NCBI RefSeq assembly: GCF_014640555.1 | Contig: NZ_BMHE01000032.1 | Span: forward strand, 22,479-86,478 | DNA: 64,000 bases | Source of the DNA: Paenibacillus marchantiophytorum | Lineage (GTDB): Bacteria; Bacillota; Bacilli; Paenibacillales; NBRC-103111 | Direction of reading: 5' to 3' | Part shown: piece by piece, positions 62,742 to 64,000 of the stretch | Numbering within the stretch: the first letter of the stretch is position 1 | Layout of the letters: the number at the start of each line of letters is the position of its first letter | The notes under the pieces: model-generated | The model's database searches: none | What the model saw: only the letters and a program-made list of their open reading frames with translations | What the model was told of the DNA's origin: nothing | Position numbers and translations under genes: made by a program

Positions 62742-64000
62742 TGAGGACTGTCCCCCCTAAGCAAATGCAATTCACTTGCGGGCACAAACCATCTGTCATA
62801 AGTTAACGAACTGTATGATGCTTATACGCACGAAATTGGCTACTTTGAAAAGCTAATGAGCTCAGTCGGCGTTATGTAGTAGTTTTTAGGCGGAATATTG
62901 AGCTTTTGCGGGGAATAAGGCTACTGGAATTCGTTAGCTTTTTTAAACGAACCTTTTTAGTCGAATAAGGTTTACTGGGTTCGTTACGGGGCAGCCATAG
63001 CACTGTCCCCCCAAGCAAATGCAATTCACTTGTGAGCACAAACCATCTGTACAAGTTAACGAACTGTATGATGCTTATACGCACGAAATTGGCTACTTTG
63101 AAAAGCTAACGAGCTCAGTCGGCGTTATGTAGTAGTTTTTAGGGGGAATGGTGAGCTTTGGCGGGGAATAAGGCTACTGGAATTCATTAGCTTTTTTAAT
63201 CGAACCTTTTTGGTCGAATAAGGGTTACTTAGTTCGTTGCGGGGCAGCCATAGGACTGTCCCCCTAAGCAAATGCAATTCACTTGTGAGCACAAACCATC
63301 TGTCATAAGTTAACGAACTGTATGATGCTTATACGCACGAAATTGGCTACTTTGAAAAGCTAACGAGCTCAGTCGGCGTTATGTAGTTGTTTTTTGGCGG
63401 AATGGTGAGCTTTTGCGGGGAATAAGGCTACTGGAATTCATTAGCTTTTTTAAACGAACCTTTTTGCTCGAATAAGGGTTACTGGATTCGTAACGAGGCA
63501 GCCATAGCACTGTCCCCCCAAGCAAATGCAATTCACTTATGAGCACAAAGCATCTGTCATAAGTTAACGAATTGTATGATGCTTATACGCACGAAATTGG
63601 CTACTTTGAAAATCTAACGAGCTCAGTCGGCGTTATGTAGTAGTTTTTAGGCGGAATGGTGAGCTTTTGCGGGGAATAAGGCATCTGGAATTCATTAGCT
63701 TTTTTAAACGAACCTTTTTGGTCGAATAAAGGTTACTGGGTTCGTAACGGGCAGCCATAAGACTGTCCCCCAAGCAAATGCAATTCACTTGCGGGCACAA
63801 TCCATCTGTACTAGTTAACGAACTGTATGATGCTTATACTCACGAAATTGGCTACTTTAAAAATCTAACGAGCTCAGCCGGCGTTATGCAGTAGTTTTTT
63901 GGCGGAATGGTGAGCTTTTAAGAGGAAAAACGCTACTGGAATTCATTAGCTTTTTTAAACGATCCTTTTTGCTCGAATAAGGGTTACTGGATTCGTAACG
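62742..64000 (-). repeat. Tandem array of family-B units, at least five copies, running off the window
   Basis: The landmark AACGAACTGTATGATGC begins at 62805, 63058, 63312, 63566 (AACGAATTG) and 63817: periods of 253, 254, 254 and 251 bases. Each unit holds the ~185-bp family-B element (reverse complement of 38210-38393) plus about 65 bases with CTGTCCCCCC and AAGCAAATGCAATTCACTTG. Units differ by scattered substitutions and small indels. No ORF with coding signs is inside, and no gene is seen from 62737 to the end. Confidence 0.93.

Noticed and set aside
62742..64000. CRISPR array
   Set aside because: Units of ~253 bases that are similar along the full length. There are no short identical repeats with unique spacers and no cas genes.

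Overview
The window looks like chromosomal DNA of a Firmicute close to Paenibacillus. This is inferred from gene content: S-layer-homology (SLH) surface proteins, a YtcP/LplB-type carbohydrate ABC importer beside a YesM/YesN two-component pair, a GH46 chitosanase, a YwqA/YwqB-like SNF2/SWIM pair, a sigY-like operon, a YkuI-like EAL protein and strong AGGAGG ribosome binding sites. No rRNA, tRNA or CRISPR array was seen. Gene orientation changes often, and most genes sit in units of one to five genes bounded by clear hairpin terminators.

Layout. 1-10 kb: end of a DHA2-type MFS exporter, cysK, a nuclease-like gene broken by one stop codon, exonuclease III, a three-gene membrane/LemA-like cluster, an SRPBCC/AraC divergent pair, a tyrosine recombinase bracketed by perfect 30-bp inverted repeats, and an HD-GYP protein. 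10-20 kb: a DUF2306 protein, a GH13-like protein that lacks key catalytic residues, a rhodanese / flavin monooxygenase / CMD-domain group with a divergent LysR regulator, and a tctCBA tricarboxylate-type transporter. 20-27 kb: ABC permease, permease, binding protein, response regulator and sensor kinase, then a decayed siderophore-binding-protein fragment and a nitroreductase. 27-41 kb: a marR-MFS operon with an 18-bp palindromic operator, a 1241-residue SLH phosphoesterase, the intact nuclease-like gene, an ABC-F ATPase, a small HTH/membrane pair and an SLH/YDG-repeat surface protein. 41-52 kb: a second rhodanese, two acetyltransferases, recQ, and the SWIM + SNF2 pair. 52-64 kb: chitosanase, a decayed binding-protein fragment, a YkuI-like EAL protein, a hybrid sensor kinase, an MFS transporter, a stand-alone UMP kinase, a double-GNAT protein, a sigY-yxlC-yxlD/E-like operon, and a tandem repeat array that runs off the window.

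The most unusual content lies between genes. Family A is a short palindrome (core CATTGGAT-TT-ATCCAATG, often extended into longer perfect hairpins) found in five clusters. Three of these clusters adjoin copies of one nuclease-like gene: intact at 34511, nonsense-mutated at 2195, and a relic near 51532. The intact and nonsense-mutated copies share an extended -10 promoter and a hairpin plus T-run before the start codon. Nuclease-like gene plus dispersed palindromes resembles the RAYT/REP arrangement, but with an apparently unrelated enzyme fold; I regard it as the best candidate for an undescribed system here. Family B is an unrelated repeat of about 185 bp, present singly at 29.7 and 38.2 kb and as at least five tandem units of 251-254 bp at the right end.

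All functional calls come from motif and family recognition by eye; no database search was run. Start codons were moved from the longest reading frame wherever a ribosome binding site clearly pointed to another codon.
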